From Macrotrachela quadricornifera (taxonomy: Eukaryota > Rotifera > Eurotatoria > Philodinida > Philodinidae): a stretch of 64,000 bases of DNA. A program made the translations under genes and the position numbers. This document shows positions 1 through 12,050 of this stretch, one piece after another (position 1 is the first letter of the stretch; every line of letters begins with the position of its first letter). The stretch spans positions 290,165 through 354,164 of the forward strand of contig JAJEKB010019918.1 of NCBI GenBank assembly GCA_022393335.1. The letters run 5' to 3'. The notes beneath the pieces are model-generated. The model had not been told where the DNA came from and made no database searches. It saw nothing but the letters and a program-made list of their open reading frames with translations.

Positions 1-2
1 AT

Positions 3-1640
3 CGTAATGTGGCTGAAACATTTGCTGGAAATGGTGAGGACCGACCCAGATTTGAATCCGTTATATTCGAGATTTGCATCGATGAGTCTCGACATAGAGA
101 TAGGCCGATAATATTCGCCGATATTTCTGCAGAAAGTTTCTATAAAGACGAGGACGAAGTGCTGATGAGTATGGACATTATATTGCATATCGAATCGGTC
201 AAATTGGAAGAGAATATATATATAATTCGCCTACATACATGCCAATATGATGAACCACTTTACCGAGATTTACAAGCAAAGTTCTTCCAGAATGATTCTT
301 TCACGTTACACGATGAAAACTTCGCATTGTCAATGCTTGGAGAAGTACTGTTTATTGTGGGTGATTTTCAGAAGGCAGAAGAAATATTTTACCTAATAGA
401 CCCATCAATTCATCCGATAACCAGTACTCTTCTTGAATTTGCTAAAATGAATACTAGAGCAGCACGAGTAAAAACTATCGACAGTGATTCGTGGACTACA
501 TTTAGAAAACACCTCAATCTAGGTAAAAAGGTTTATCGATCATTAATTGACTTGGCACAAACTTATGGTTTACCTCATGACCACATCATAGCTTATGAGC
601 AGTTGACGGACACTTTATCACAAATCAATTACTCAAAACCAAATGATTTCTCCATTTTTAAGAGATTTATAGAAGACTATTGTAGTCATACAAAAAAACT
701 ACAAGTATTGATGCCATTAGCATGCACACATTCATGGAGTTCTGATATGTTTCAGAGCACTTTCATGGAATTAAATGATATGTTCAAACAGAATAGTGAT
801 CGAGGGGAACCAATAAAATATGAGCAATTAAAATCAAATATGGATGAAACATTTGCTGAAGACAATCCTGCACGGATACTGCACTTACGTATGATGGCTG
901 CTTCCGCCGCACTCAATAAAGACTATGATCAAGCCATCAAATACTTGCGCGACGGTTTGCCACTACCATGTCGCAATGGTGATGATGCCCTAATATACAA
1001 AGACTTAGCCAGTCTCTACAAAAAGCAAAAGAACTGGTCTGCCGCATTGGAATGTTATCAGAATATTATTCAAATGTCATCATTAGCCACAAATTCACCC
1101 ATCATTGTCGAGGCGCATATTGGATGTGGAGATATGTATATCGAGCTTGAGGACTACCGCATGGCATTTCTTAGTTATACCACCGCACTAGAGCTGCAAT
1201 TTCAACATGATTCGTCTCAACATTCTCTTATTGGTAAGATTAAAATAAAAATCGGAGAACTTTTCCAAAATTCAGGAGATATGGACGCTGCTCTCAAGAT
1301 TTATGAAGAAGTCATTGCATTCAATGGTCTTTCTGATATCTCATCTGACGCTTACCGAAATATTGGATTTATTTTCATGAATAAACAAGACTACGATGCG
1401 GCACGTTCTAATTTTATCGAACGTTTAAACATATTAAAGCTTCGAATGTCTGAGAATATGTTTCAAATCGCAGCAACTCATACACATCTTGCCACAATCG
1501 AACACTTGACTCAAAATTATCAGCAGAGAGATTTTCATATTGGACAAGCATTAAACGTTGCTGAAAGTAATGAAAAAGGCTGCGATGTCCTACAACGTAT
1601 GATTCAGTCTACGTTGGACAGTTTTTACAATGGTACTTAG
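3..1640 (+). CDS. ART-TPR fusion protein, 3' part
   Basis: The reading frame is open to the left edge, so the true start lies outside the window; 545 codons are visible and the stop is TAG. The first ~80 residues look like the end of an arginine-type mono-ADP-ribosyltransferase: a FADIS strand followed by an acidic KDEDEVLMSMD stretch, matching the E-x-E (turn-turn) end of ART domains, where the second Glu is catalytic. From about residue 285 to 530 there are TPR-like helix pairs, for example KDYDQAIKYLRDGLPLP, KNWSAALECYQNII, EDYRMAFLSYTTALEL and GDMDAALKIYEEVI. ART-TPR fusions are common in rotifers. A likely role is NAD-dependent modification of arginine on partners held by the TPR array; that is family inference. 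No intron is visible in this part. The R and S motifs of the ART fold must lie upstream. Confidence 0.8.
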   Translation, partial: RNVAETFAGNGEDRPRFESVIFEICIDESRHRDRPIIFADISAESFYKDEDEVLMSMDIILHIESVKLEENIYIIRLHTCQYDEPLYRDLQAKFFQNDSFTLHDENFALSMLGEVLFIVGDFQKAEEIFYLIDPSIHPITSTLLEFAKMNTRAARVKTIDSDSWTTFRKHLNLGKKVYRSLIDLAQTYGLPHDHIIAYEQLTDTLSQINYSKPNDFSIFKRFIEDYCSHTKKLQVLMPLACTHSWSSDMFQSTFMELNDMFKQNSDRGEPIKYEQLKSNMDETFAEDNPARILHLRMMAASAALNKDYDQAIKYLRDGLPLPCRNGDDALIYKDLASLYKKQKNWSAALECYQNIIQMSSLATNSPIIVEAHIGCGDMYIELEDYRMAFLSYTTALELQFQHDSSQHSLIGKIKIKIGELFQNSGDMDAALKIYEEVIAFNGLSDISSDAYRNIGFIFMNKQDYDAARSNFIERLNILKLRMSENMFQIAATHTHLATIEHLTQNYQQRDFHIGQALNVAESNEKGCDVLQRMIQSTLDSFYNGT

Positions 1641-2647
1641 TGAATTTCAATAAATAAATTCATTAAAAGATAGAATGATCTCTATAGCTAAAATGCAAAT
1701 CTATCTTCTAGATAGGAACCTGAATTTTTTATTAATTCATTTCTATGAAAAAATCGTCAAAACAATTTGCATTTCGTATCATTTGAATCTCATAAAACTA
1801 CTGATTTCAAAACATGTTCTAAAGAAGCTCTTCTTACAATTTAAAGTGGTGAAACATTTAGTTTTTCTATAAATCATTTAACTCTTCATATCGTTAGTTG
1901 TGAAAACTATATCTTCAATAATATATATTCAGTCAAGGACGAATAAAATTTGTTATCATGACAATAGTAGGAAGGCAATTATATAAAAAATAAAATTAAT
2001 AATTGCCATGATTGGTATTTAATTCCTTCTGTATGATTTTAAGTGAAATCAACCGAAATGTGTAAGAATATGTCACATCAAGGAGCTTTTTGTAAAGAAA
2101 GTAACAATAATATTGACATAAGTTTTGTCAAAGTATTTTCTTTCTCTATACAAATTTAATTCATTAATAATATAGTTAATAAAGGTAAAACAGTTGTGCA
2201 TAATTATTTATTTATTCTTTCTGTGTATTCTGACGAATTCAGTTTGTATATAGTAATATATAAATCGATAATGTTCTTGCTTATTTTTTCTACAATATAT
2301 ACTCATTAAAAACTCAAGGAATATAACGGATTATCATTGATCACACTGAAGAAAAGATCTAGAATAATAAATCCTTACAGGGTTAATCAGAATACAACGT
2401 GTGACAAACCCTTTTTACCGTTCATTAAAGTATGTTGTACCCTTATATAAACCTATTCAATTAACGAAAAGAAGGATTTATTAAATTCGAATACCGTAAA
2501 TGGAAAGATTTAACACAAGATTTATCACAAGATTTATCCGTTTGAAGTACTCTTTAATGGATTGTCACATGTTGCATTCCAATAAACCCTTTTAAAGAGT
2601 AGATAAAATTCAACAATCAATTATTTTTACATACTTATCTGTTCATA
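1641..2647. other. AT-rich intergenic DNA
   Basis: No convincing coding region, repeat or RNA is visible. An open frame of 65 codons at 1675-1872 is low-complexity and hydrophobic and is not supported as a gene. Confidence 0.5.
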
Positions 2648-2992
2648 AATGCACGTTGGTGAAGTTAGTGTCAGATTCAAGTTTTTCCAGTAAATATTCG
2701 CACATTAACCTGTGTTGAAGCAGCTCATTAGTGTGTCTTATACAACTCGATGAGCTCTATCCAATGGTATACTCAAATTTTCGATAGCTCAAACTATGAT
2801 TTTTGGCAGATCGGTGGCGCTACAAAAATATGTGAAAATCATATAGTTTGAGCTATCAAAGATTTGAGTATACCTTTGGATAGAGCTCGTCGAGCTATAC
2901 AGTAGATACTGATGAGCTGCTTGGACATAGATTAATGTGCGAATATGCACTGGAAAAACTCGAATCTGCTGCTAACTTCGCCAAGGTGTATT
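2648..2992. repeat. Foldback (palindromic) MITE-like repeat
   Basis: Two arms of about 155 bases are imperfect reverse complements around a short loop near 2815. Matching blocks include ATTCGCACATTAA, AGCAGCTCAT, GAGCTCTATCCAA, GGTATACTCAAAT and GATAGCTCAAACTAT. The outer ends read AAATGCACGTTGGTGAAG on the left and AAATACACCTTGGCGAAG on the reverse-complemented right. There is no coding capacity. Such a structure fits a non-autonomous foldback or MITE; the family cannot be assigned and no clear target duplication was found. Confidence 0.75.
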
Positions 2993-3714
2993 TGTTTTTA
3001 ATTTCGAAGCGAGATGATATCAAAAGCATAAGATTTAGAAAACATCTTTTCTAGAGTTGAAATACTACCAAAAGATTTTTATAGACTTAACTAAAAAAAT
3101 CTTGACATAGCAACTTGCGATTATATTGAAACTAAAAACAAATGCAGCCATTCGACTTAGTGAAAATTTTCCAACTCGAAAATGTTCAGAATGATTAGTG
3201 ATCAGTCGACTATTTTCAATGCTTAGAACTGTAGAATGGAATGAGCTATAAGGAACGATTTTGTGTGGATCGACAGATAAATGTTTTCGATATTGATTGG
3301 CTAAATTAGAATTTCTAGTTAGTTGAGAAATTTTTTTCAATAGTTTTTGTTTAACATTTACAGCAAAAACTAACTAACTAACTTGACCAATTTATAAAAA
3401 TATCAAGAAGAATACTCTGCATGGTTTAATTACACAATATTCATTATATCGTATTAAAACGATTCAAGCGTTTTACATTTAACGACTAAATAGTTTAATT
3501 TGCAGATTGAAAGAACATTCTTTTATATTTTATTTTTACTAATGATATTTGTTTAATCGAGCATAAATATCCATACTTTTAATAATACATTTTCTTTGAT
3601 GTAGTTTGTGGAACTACGCATAAATAAATTTGAATGAAAGAAAACGAAATAAAATATTATAAATATATTTTACAAATAGTTGAATCAAAGTAGATTCTTT
3701 TATTTTTCTTGATA
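2993..3714. other. Intergenic region upstream of the GPCR
   Basis: AT-rich, with no supported gene. A 91-codon minus-strand open frame at 3065-3340 has no recognisable features. The GPCR promoter should lie here, but no core motif stands out from the A/T background. Confidence 0.4.
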
Positions 3715-4774
3715 ATGTCAACATTATCTATTAAACTTCGTGAAATTTTAGTACATATTAGTGGATATTATTTGATTCCAATGTTAATAATAGGTATAAT
3801 AAGTAATATAATAAATATAATTATTTTTCGTAAAAGTACATTGAAAAATAATGGATGTTCATTATATTTTATTTGTATATCAATAACTCATTTATTTGTT
3901 TTAATATTTGGTTGTCTTTTTCGTATAATAAGTCATTTAAGTGGTTTTGATTTATCTCATTCATCATTATTTTTTTGTAAATTTCGTATATATTTTTTTA
4001 TCAGTGGTATTGTATTATCACGTTATTATTTATGTTTAATATCAATTGATCGATGGATGATAACATCAATAAATGCAAGAATACGTCGTCAAAGTAATAT
4101 TCATTCAATTCGAAGATTAATTATAATAAGTACAATTTTTTGGTTTTTATTTAATCTTCATTCACCAATTGGTTTTCGTCAACAAATAAATGGATGTGTT
4201 CCATCATCTGAAAATATTTATTCAACATTTTATTTAATTACAAATATACTTTTTTCAATAATTCCATTTATTATATTAATTTTATTTACAACAATTACAT
4301 TACGACATCTTATGAAGAAAAAATTAATTGGAAAGCGTGTTCAATCTGTACATCCAACTGAAGTTATTCAAAGAAATTTATCTTTAGTTATTCAACATGA
4401 ACAAATATCAAATAAAAATATTCAATTAATACGATTAAATTTAATTCAAGTCATTTTTTTTATTTTACTTAATTTACCAAATACAATTTATACAATTTAT
4501 TCATTTATAACACAAACATTTAATAAAACAAATGAACAAATTATTATTGATAATTTTTTCAATCTAATGTCATCAAATTTACTTTATACTCATTGTGCGG
4601 TACGTGTTTTTTTATTTTTCTTTTCTTAAAAAACAATTTTAATATTAAAATATTATTTTTAAATAGATAACATTCTTTTTATATACTTTGGCATCTGCTA
4701 CATTTCGAAAAGAATGTTGGACAACATATCATTATATTCAACGACATATTGCTACTTTTATTCATCTTCGATAA
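3715..4774 (+). CDS. Rhodopsin-class GPCR, FMRFamide-receptor-like
   Basis: Two exons: 3715-4599 and 4667-4774, 330 aa. The intron 4600-4666 starts GTACGT, ends AAATAG and is in phase 0. Reading into it gives a false stop at 4629. I chose the ATG at 3715. Seven hydrophobic helices are visible: TM1 LIPMLIIGIISNIINIIIF, TM2 SLYFICISITHLFVLIFG, and TM3 ending in SIDRWM, which corresponds to the D-R-Y motif. TM3 begins after a Cys that would pair with the loop-2 Cys in NGCVPSS. Exon 2 supplies the end of TM7 and a helix-8 basic start (ATFRKECW). Short loops and a very short C-tail match the large peptide-receptor family expanded in bdelloids. The ligand cannot be inferred. The codons are very AT-rich, like the flanking DNA. 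Confidence 0.88.
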
Positions 4775-5764
4775 TATCTAGTCATCTTTAGATTTCAAAT
4801 TAAAAGAGATTTTTCTTCAATTTGTTTTTGTTCTTGTGAAAAATAATATACTTTACCCTCACCCTCACCTCAACAAATATTTTATTATCACTCAATTGGC
4901 AATAAAGAGACAACAAATACTTCTGTGAAGAAAATTTCACTTCTCTATAAGAGAAATAGTGAGAATTTTCTCATCACGATAAAACTTCCTAGTTTTGCTA
5001 CTGATTAACGCGACTTGCCATAATCAGCTTACGGAAGTTGCCATGCCTCTAAAAAAAAGGTATAGTGGAAAGAATTCATCGTTCAGTGACCGTTAAAACA
5101 TAAAATCCTAGTTCATATTAAAGGCATTAAAGCCGAATTATTGATGCTAGCTCTCGATAATTTGACACCAAAACATTACGTGATCGATGAGATGATAAAA
5201 AAAATACAATGTTGATATTTTGAGATTAGTTGAACTCTTTCAAAAGTATTTCTCATATTGATAGATGAATTTTTATCGCTTGGCAGTCAAGCATTTCATG
5301 CTGAATCCAAATGAGTTAGTGTAAACTCGGATAAAAAATGATGTGCTGGATAAGCATATTAACTTCAATTTGAAAAGTCTGATCGATTTACGGAAGAAAT
5401 CGAGGAACAATTGTTAGACGAAAAGATAAATGATTGAGTATATGTGTTACTGTACCTGTTTCCTTTCGTAATTGTCATTAAAAGAATGAACTAAAAAATA
5501 TTGTCCAGGTAACCGTAGATATTTATGAACATATAATGTATCTGTTCCAAGTTAACTATATAATAGCATCTCAAAGTACTATTGTTTAACGACTAATTAT
5601 AATATTTCGATAGAAAAAGAATTGTTCTATAGAACATAAAATATTATCAATTGATTCAACATGATGTGACACATTATTGATAATAATTTAAAAATACTTT
5701 TCGCAAAGTAAAATTGATAAAAAAAATCAGTCAAATATCATCAGTATTGGCCTCATAACTTTTA
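4775..5764. other. Intergenic, possible decayed coding scraps
   Basis: At 4858-4871 there is a short run of CCCTCA units; a similar run is at 54231-54247. A plus-strand stretch at 5103-5215 reads as a protein-like segment (HIKGIKAELLMLALDNL) ending at TGA, and 5250-5440 contains further scraps in shifting frames. I could not assign these to a family. Nothing else is supported. Confidence 0.35.
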
Positions 5765-6235
5765 AACATGCTGACGCGAGAAATCATCGCATTATGGAAT
5801 GGAAAGATCGTGCAGGTGATGGTCGGGTGATAGCCGATGAAAATATAGGTGATGAAATGAGCGAGTTATTTTATCCAATTGATGTGATTCTCAATGAAAT
5901 GACAAAACACTCTTATAATCTACGATAGGCAGAATCGATGAGTTGTGCAATGAAATCTTCGAAATGGCATCAAGCATGGAGATTAGCAATCGATAATTAA
6001 ATATCTTTATACAAGATTGATGACGAAAAACAAGAATTGCAACGATATAAACTATGAGAGATGGATGAAACAATGGTGACAGGTAGTAATGGTGAAGATG
6101 ATCGTCTTGATCAATTGAAGGTGAAAAGGAATAAAACAGGGAGATGTTATCGCTAGTGAGTACAATTGGAGACGTCAAAATGATCATTTTAACTATGCGA
6201 AAATTCATTATAACAATTTTATTGTCATAAACGGC
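5765..6235 (+). pseudogene. NHL-repeat protein relic
   Basis: Scattered frames together resemble the NHL beta-propeller repeats that are abundant in rotifer genomes. In order: RNHRIMEWKDRAGDGRVIA followed by an EMSELFYPIDVILNE segment, then after a frame change YDRQNR-VVQ-NLRNGIKHG, then YERWMKQW, then GSNGEDDRLDQLK. These correspond to the N-H-R-V-x-x-W core and the G-x-G-D-R-L-D-Q-L blade linker of that family. The first piece stops at 5926-5928 (TAG) and later pieces contain several in-frame stops and shifts, so this is not a working gene. Assignment is by remembered family pattern; a profile search would settle it. Confidence 0.6.
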
Positions 6236-6943
6236 GGAAATACGGAAGTGTTAGTTTATAAAACTGACAAAACAAATTAATTGATTTTCTTTGTTTTTAT
6301 TCCAATTCACGTCCGACCAGAAAGAGTGTTACTTATAGTATTGAAAACTAAAAGGTCTTACATATACAAAATTAGTTAGTAAGAAGATAAAACGAAATTC
6401 TGTAAATTATGAAACTTATACCTTACTTTTCAAAAAAGACAATAAAAAGAAAAGATAAAGCAAAGTATTATCAGTCATGAAAATCACTCCTCGTTAATCT
6501 TCATCAATTTCAATACAAAAGCTATGAATTATTATCTATAGTTATATAATCAATATTGTTTATTTCAAGAGTAGATTATACAACCGATCTGTAATCTAGC
6601 AGATTCTTTAAATTGTTACAAAGTCCAAACTATCTAACGAAACCCTTGAACAAGGATGATAAATACATCAATATAACGAACTAATTCAATATCTGGATCA
6701 GAATGACGATCGTGTGGTATCACCAAGAATCGATCGACAATACTTGTCATCATCAAAGAAAGATCAACAATGACACGCACATTTCATAGTTGCACCCATC
6801 TATTCATGCTTACTATGCTGCAGGTTTTGTAGAAGTGTTTGCAGTCCTTTTGTGACTAGCAATTATCATCTAGATCCTTATGGATTGAAGATTTTGTGGA
6901 TGTTTATGCTTTAGATTCGTAGCAATCAAGTTAATATATAGAA
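6236..6943. other. Intergenic region
   Basis: AT-rich. No supported gene, repeat or RNA is visible between the NHL relic and the 3' end of the minus-strand secreted-protein gene. Confidence 0.4.
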
Positions 6944-7926
6944 TCATACGTAGCCTACAAGATGGGCTTCACTGTACTGTAGATTAGTAGAAATACTTCG
7001 TTGTGATGTCATGATAAATCGATAACTAGTGAAACGAGCTGTGTTTGTAAAATATTGAGGATCAACGTAGGTTCTTCTAGAAGGAATAGTCATGTTCGAA
7101 ATACCTGTCGGACCACTATAGATAAGTGTCCAACTGGAGCCTTTTGACAGAAGTGACGTATTTACTACATTGCTGCCTTCTAGTGTCATTGTAAGTGGAT
7201 CTCGTTCAGGTGCATCGTTTGCAGTTGCAAATTGAATGCTGGTAGCAACACATGCACCGATAGCCGTTGTTATATAAAAACCAGTGCCGACACCTGCTCC
7301 GTATAGACTTATATTAACATTAGCATTTCCGTAACTGTTGTATTTTGTATAGACATTGTTATCATGTGCGCTAGCGGGTCCTTCCGCAGAGTTTGGATAT
7401 TGTCCACTACTTTTTCCTTGAGTGGCATTAAGACTATCGCCACCTGCAGTTGCATTCCAAATTCCTACTAGAATGTCATTCATTGAGGTTAGATTTCTGT
7501 AGATTGCTGGTTGAGTTGTAGGAACAACGACAGATAGATTTCTAGTAGTCTGAAGATCAAATCCTTCTGTTGAAAATAAAGCAAAAATAAAATTAATATG
7601 ACTCTAGTTTTCATATTCTCCCTTTTCTTCTTACCAATAGGAGGTAATTCAAAAAAGTAAAAAGTTGCATTTCTCATTGTATTCAAACCATATTTTGTCA
7701 TATACGTTGAAAACATAGAACATGTACTGTTATTTGAAAAACAATTAAATCCTGAATAATTATTTTGTTTTGCATAACATCCACAAGTAATACACGATCC
7801 ATTGACATTAATTGTTGTTCCATTGCTATCATAAGGAATAAATGTTATATTAGGAATAAAACCAATTTGGAAACAAACAACTGTCTGAGCAAGTATTGAA
7901 CCAAGAAATAATGCAACTATCCACAT
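6944..7926 (-). CDS. Secreted protein of unknown function, two exons
   Basis: Exons on the minus strand are 7926-7635 and 7566-6944, 304 aa. The intron 7634-7567 has a GTAAGA donor and a TTTCAACAG acceptor, phase 1. Residues 1-18 (MWIVALFLGSILAQTVVC) form a signal peptide. A Cys-containing N-terminal segment (NGSCITCGCYAKQNN) is followed by a Ser/Thr linker and a beta-rich domain with many N-x-S/T sites. That domain has blocks such as WNATAGGDSLNATQG and DPLTMTLEGSNV and ends in RFIMTSQRS-like strands. The blocks around PLTMTLEGSN and the final strand recall discoidin/F5-8C-like or allied carbohydrate-binding folds (the family's 'D-P-x-S-W-x-L' region). The resemblance is weak, so no function is claimed. 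Rotifer genomes encode many such secreted proteins. Confidence 0.75.
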
Positions 7927-9986
7927 GAGAATGATGCCGTAGTAAGATCTCTATAAATAACTCTTGTGAAACACGATTGTTAACGATTGTAGCAATATAA
8001 AATGAAAAAGATAAACCTACCAAATTTAAGAACTGTGACAGATATTGCGATATGCTGATCTGCATGATTCTCGAGCTTAATGCAAACGAAAAGTGTTCGA
8101 ATGATAATCAAATTTTGTCAGTCATCTTCATATTACTCGTTATTATAATTGAAATACCTACTTCGATATGTCAAAACAGATTGATTAATACTAAGCCATC
8201 TTACACAAAGAAAAATCTGTCCACAGTCAATAACAGAAATTGAGAAAATAGGATTCATGTGAAAAATGAATGATAGTTTTTAGTAGCTCGTGATATAGGA
8301 AGGTTATATCAAAGAAAAAAAACTCACTCAGCAAAATTAGTAAACTTTTTCTTTCTATACAAATGGCGTTAGATAAACATCGTTACACATTTTAAACTCG
8401 TTATAACAATAGTATTTCGGCAACACTATTGATATTGACACAATAATGCAAGCGATTAATATACTGCTCTCAACTATTTCACATGTAATGAATTTTTAAT
8501 CGAGTAAAAGAGAATGAAAAATATTATTGTTTTATTTAAGAATATTTTCTAATACTAGAAAAAGGAATCATAAAATATGCATATCGTTTCTCGGTGAACA
8601 GGCCGTGCCGAAAAACATTAGATTTTTTTTCTATTAGAAGAAATATAATGTTACATTCAATAGAAATTCGGAGATATAGAATGAGATTAATATGCATTGT
8701 ATAGATTAATTGCTATAATTCTCTCAAGATTTTTCTAAAAGATCTCTTCAGACAAACATGATATTACTAATAAGATACGCTTTATTTTAGATATGAAATA
8801 GTAAAGAAAATTTTTGTATTCGTCTCTTTCTCAGACCATTGTTTATATCAATCTGTTACTTTCGATTTAGCTCAAGTTCGAATCCCGATGTGAACAGCCT
8901 TTTTATTATTCAAATTCATTTTATTTCACTATTTCTTAATGAAATTTTTATAAAATGTCTACATAGTTTCTAATAATGATGATTTTTTTGTGAAAAATTT
9001 AATGATAAAGTGGTATCGAATAACGAGAATAAATCATACAGTTTTTACAAAGTGAGCCAAGCAGACCAATAACCTTTACAGATAGACCGAATAAAAAGAG
9101 AATACAGAAATTCATATATGAAAAACATGTTCAATGTTTAATTCCACTTTGAGCTTTACTCTAACACTTTTTATCAGCAAAACAAAACTGCTTTTCACCG
9201 AGATATTATCTTTTAAAAGGAATATTCCTCTTGATCCAAAGTTTCTGATGCTCTAAGAAGACAACGAAAATTTAATTAAACCATCATAATTCGACTTCAT
9301 TTCAAACTATGATTAGGTAGTGGGTCTATTATCGAACAGCATATCTTCAAAAAAAAGAAAAGATTTGAGAAAATAAAGTCATAATTCTGGATGTACCTCA
9401 CGTAGTCAGACGATCTTTTCTTTAATCTTAGCTTGTATTTAAAAACAGTTCAATTGTCTATAGTCAATAATAAAGAAGTCTCAAACATAAAGAAAGCTTC
9501 GTTTGAGAAACTTGACGATAAAATAACTTGATATTTCATCACATTTGATAATAATCAATTGTTCGAATAGTTCAAGAAAATAGCAACCAATACCACAGTA
9601 TGAACAGCAGTGTCTATTTATACTTTTTATGTCAATATTATTTATATGAATTTTTTTTCCAATAAATCAAAGAATGGTTTATGTAATGATAATTATGCTT
9701 TTTCAGTGAGCCTTATGCGCAAATATGCATTGATCACGCATATATGTAATAAACACAGAAAGACGAAAATTTTCTAGAATGAAAGAAAAGAAAAAGGCCA
9801 TATAATAGAAAGAACGATATAATATATTATAGAAGAATAAATAAATAAATAAATGAATATAGTAAAAAGCATAATGAAGCGAAGCTGATACTACCTCACA
9901 GTTGCTACCAATCATTTTTCATTTTGTTTGTAGAGTACATCAACGCAGATATATTATACGCAGTAGAATGACAAGGCAAAAAAAAA
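7927..9986. other. Long AT-rich intergenic region
   Basis: No gene is supported. A 63-codon frame at 8052-8243 has one hydrophobic segment, but no splice partners or family. An isolated B-box-like string (AGTTCGAATCCC near 8874) is present without a foldable tRNA around it. The stretch abuts the run of Ns. Confidence 0.4.
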
Positions 9987-10386
9987 NNNNNNNNNNNNNN
10001 NNNNNNNNNNNNNNNNNNNNNNNNNNNNNNNNNNNNNNNNNNNNNNNNNNNNNNNNNNNNNNNNNNNNNNNNNNNNNNNNNNNNNNNNNNNNNNNNNNNN
10101 NNNNNNNNNNNNNNNNNNNNNNNNNNNNNNNNNNNNNNNNNNNNNNNNNNNNNNNNNNNNNNNNNNNNNNNNNNNNNNNNNNNNNNNNNNNNNNNNNNNN
10201 NNNNNNNNNNNNNNNNNNNNNNNNNNNNNNNNNNNNNNNNNNNNNNNNNNNNNNNNNNNNNNNNNNNNNNNNNNNNNNNNNNNNNNNNNNNNNNNNNNNN
10301 NNNNNNNNNNNNNNNNNNNNNNNNNNNNNNNNNNNNNNNNNNNNNNNNNNNNNNNNNNNNNNNNNNNNNNNNNNNNNNNNNNNNNN
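9987..10386. other. Assembly gap, 400 Ns
   Basis: Run of N characters. It removes the 5' part of the ARM-TIR-SAM gene that begins immediately to the right. The round length suggests a scaffolding gap whose true size is unknown. Confidence 0.99.
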
Positions 10387-12050
10387 TCTTCATTAATTGC
10401 TCTTATTAGTGCATGTTGTTGGTGGGGTCGTGAAGAAGCACAACATATAAAAAAGATTGTATCTGATGATTTAACATTATATGATCATGTTACAGCATTA
10501 ATTCGTATTATTAGTTATAAACAATTTCATAATTGTATTGATGGTCAATGGCTTAATGTCGAAACAATTCTAATCGATTCTATTATAGCATTTTTAAGAG
10601 GTGCTGTAGATGCAGAAAAACTAAGTTGTTTTATTCGTTTAACAACATCTTTACCAGAGACATTAATAACATTAGTTGAAACAGCACCATATGATAGAAT
10701 AGTTATATGTGCACATGGATTACTTGCTGAAATTTTAACAGATGAACAATTGAAAGAATTAAAAATTGTCAGAAATATAAAACGTTCATGTGTTGATATT
10801 ATTGAACAAACTTGGAAGGATCCATCACAAAAATATCAACATATACCACTAAAACATATACTTAGAGGTTAGTTTAGTTTTATAATAAAAAAATACAAAT
10901 ATGATTTTTATTAGGACTTGCTAATCTATCAAAAAATGATACTGTACAAGCAAATGTAGCAGCATTGAACAGAATGCCATTGTTAATCGAAATGTTGGAT
11001 GAATATCCGATTGTATATGATATTCTATGGGGTCTTTCATTTAATTCATCAATTCAAGAACAACTTCGATTAAATCATTCGTTTATGATTAAATTAAATG
11101 AAATTGAAAAGAATTCTTCAAATGAAACTATACAAAAAGTTGCACATGGAATTCTTTGGAATTTAACTTCAGATCATGATAAACAAATATTATCAGATAA
11201 AATTGATAATACAACATTTGATTTAATGATCAGTTATTCACATAAAGATAAACAAATATGTCAACATTTATATGAAGAACTTACTCAAAATGGTTATAGA
11301 GTATGGATTGATTTTGATCAAATGCATGGAAATGTTATGGATGCTATGGTACAAGGTATTGAACGATCTCGAACAATTCTTATTTGTATGAGTGAAACAT
11401 ATAGACGAAGTAATTATTGTAGAGCTGAAGCTGAATATGCATTTCAACGTCAACTCAAAATAATACCAGTACTCCTACAAGAACATTATAAACCTGATGG
11501 ATGGCTTTTATTTTTAATTGGTCAATCACTTTATGTCGATTTTACTAAACATCATTTTCCAATAGCAATAGAAATGTTAATCAAAGAAATTAAAGCATTA
11601 CATTTACAAGATTCTCATACCATAGAAATTCCGACAAATCAAAATGTTTTGTCAGCACTTGCACTACCTTTGCCTATCCTACAAACCCCATCGAAATCAG
11701 AGCTGCGTTCAGAAAATATTCAAAACTGGACAACAGAACATGTCACCGAATGGTTAAAGGATAATAATCTGTTAGAACTGGCTCAACTTTTTTCGGATGT
11801 TGATGGTCCAACGTTGATCTATTTAAGTGAATATATAACAAAAGGGGACGCACAACATGTATTAGCGTCACTACAACAAGATTCATTACAACGAATGCAT
11901 CGTAATATCTCGCTCATCGAATTGTCTCATTTTCGCAATCTTATCAAACAACATCGTCTTATACCATCAACATGTGCCAAACCAATGAACAAGATTGGCG
12001 TTTCTTATAGAAAACGGCGAAAATCAATAAACCGATGTCATATGATGTAA
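10387..12050 (+). CDS. ARM-TIR-SAM protein, SARM1-like parts, 5' truncated
   Basis: Exons are 10387(open)-10867 and 10915-12050; intron 10868-10914 (GTTAGT...TATTAG, 47 nt) is in phase 1. 538 residues are visible. Residues 1 to ~255 are alpha-helical and armadillo/HEAT-like, with repeats ending NLSKN and WNLTS. A TIR domain follows at ~262-370. It opens with FDLMISYSHKDK, then has VWIDFDQM and ILICMSETYRRSNYCRAEAE. The Glu of Y-C-R-A-E sits where NAD-cleaving TIR domains (SARM1, plant TIRs) keep their catalytic Glu. A SAM domain follows at ~429-507 (NWTTEHVTEWLKDNNL), then a basic tail. SARM1 itself is ARM-SAM-SAM-TIR, so here the TIR precedes the SAM. A role in NAD cleavage or innate signalling is inferred. 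The start is lost in the N gap. Confidence 0.88.

Noticed and set aside
3065..3340. 91-codon minus-strand frame
   Set aside because: No domain, signal or splice context; consistent with chance in AT-rich DNA.
4858..4871. CCCTCA runs here and at 54231-54247 as telomere repeats
   Set aside because: Only two or three units each, and the bdelloid telomere repeat I know of is TGTGGG, not TGAGGG.
8866..8900. tRNA-like B box (AGTTCGAATCCC) with a nearby TAGCTCA
   Set aside because: The A-box-like and B-box-like words are almost adjacent and the T-stem does not pair, so no tRNA or SINE head can be folded.
9902..10396. Long open frames on both strands across the gap
   Set aside because: They consist almost entirely of N-derived unknown residues.
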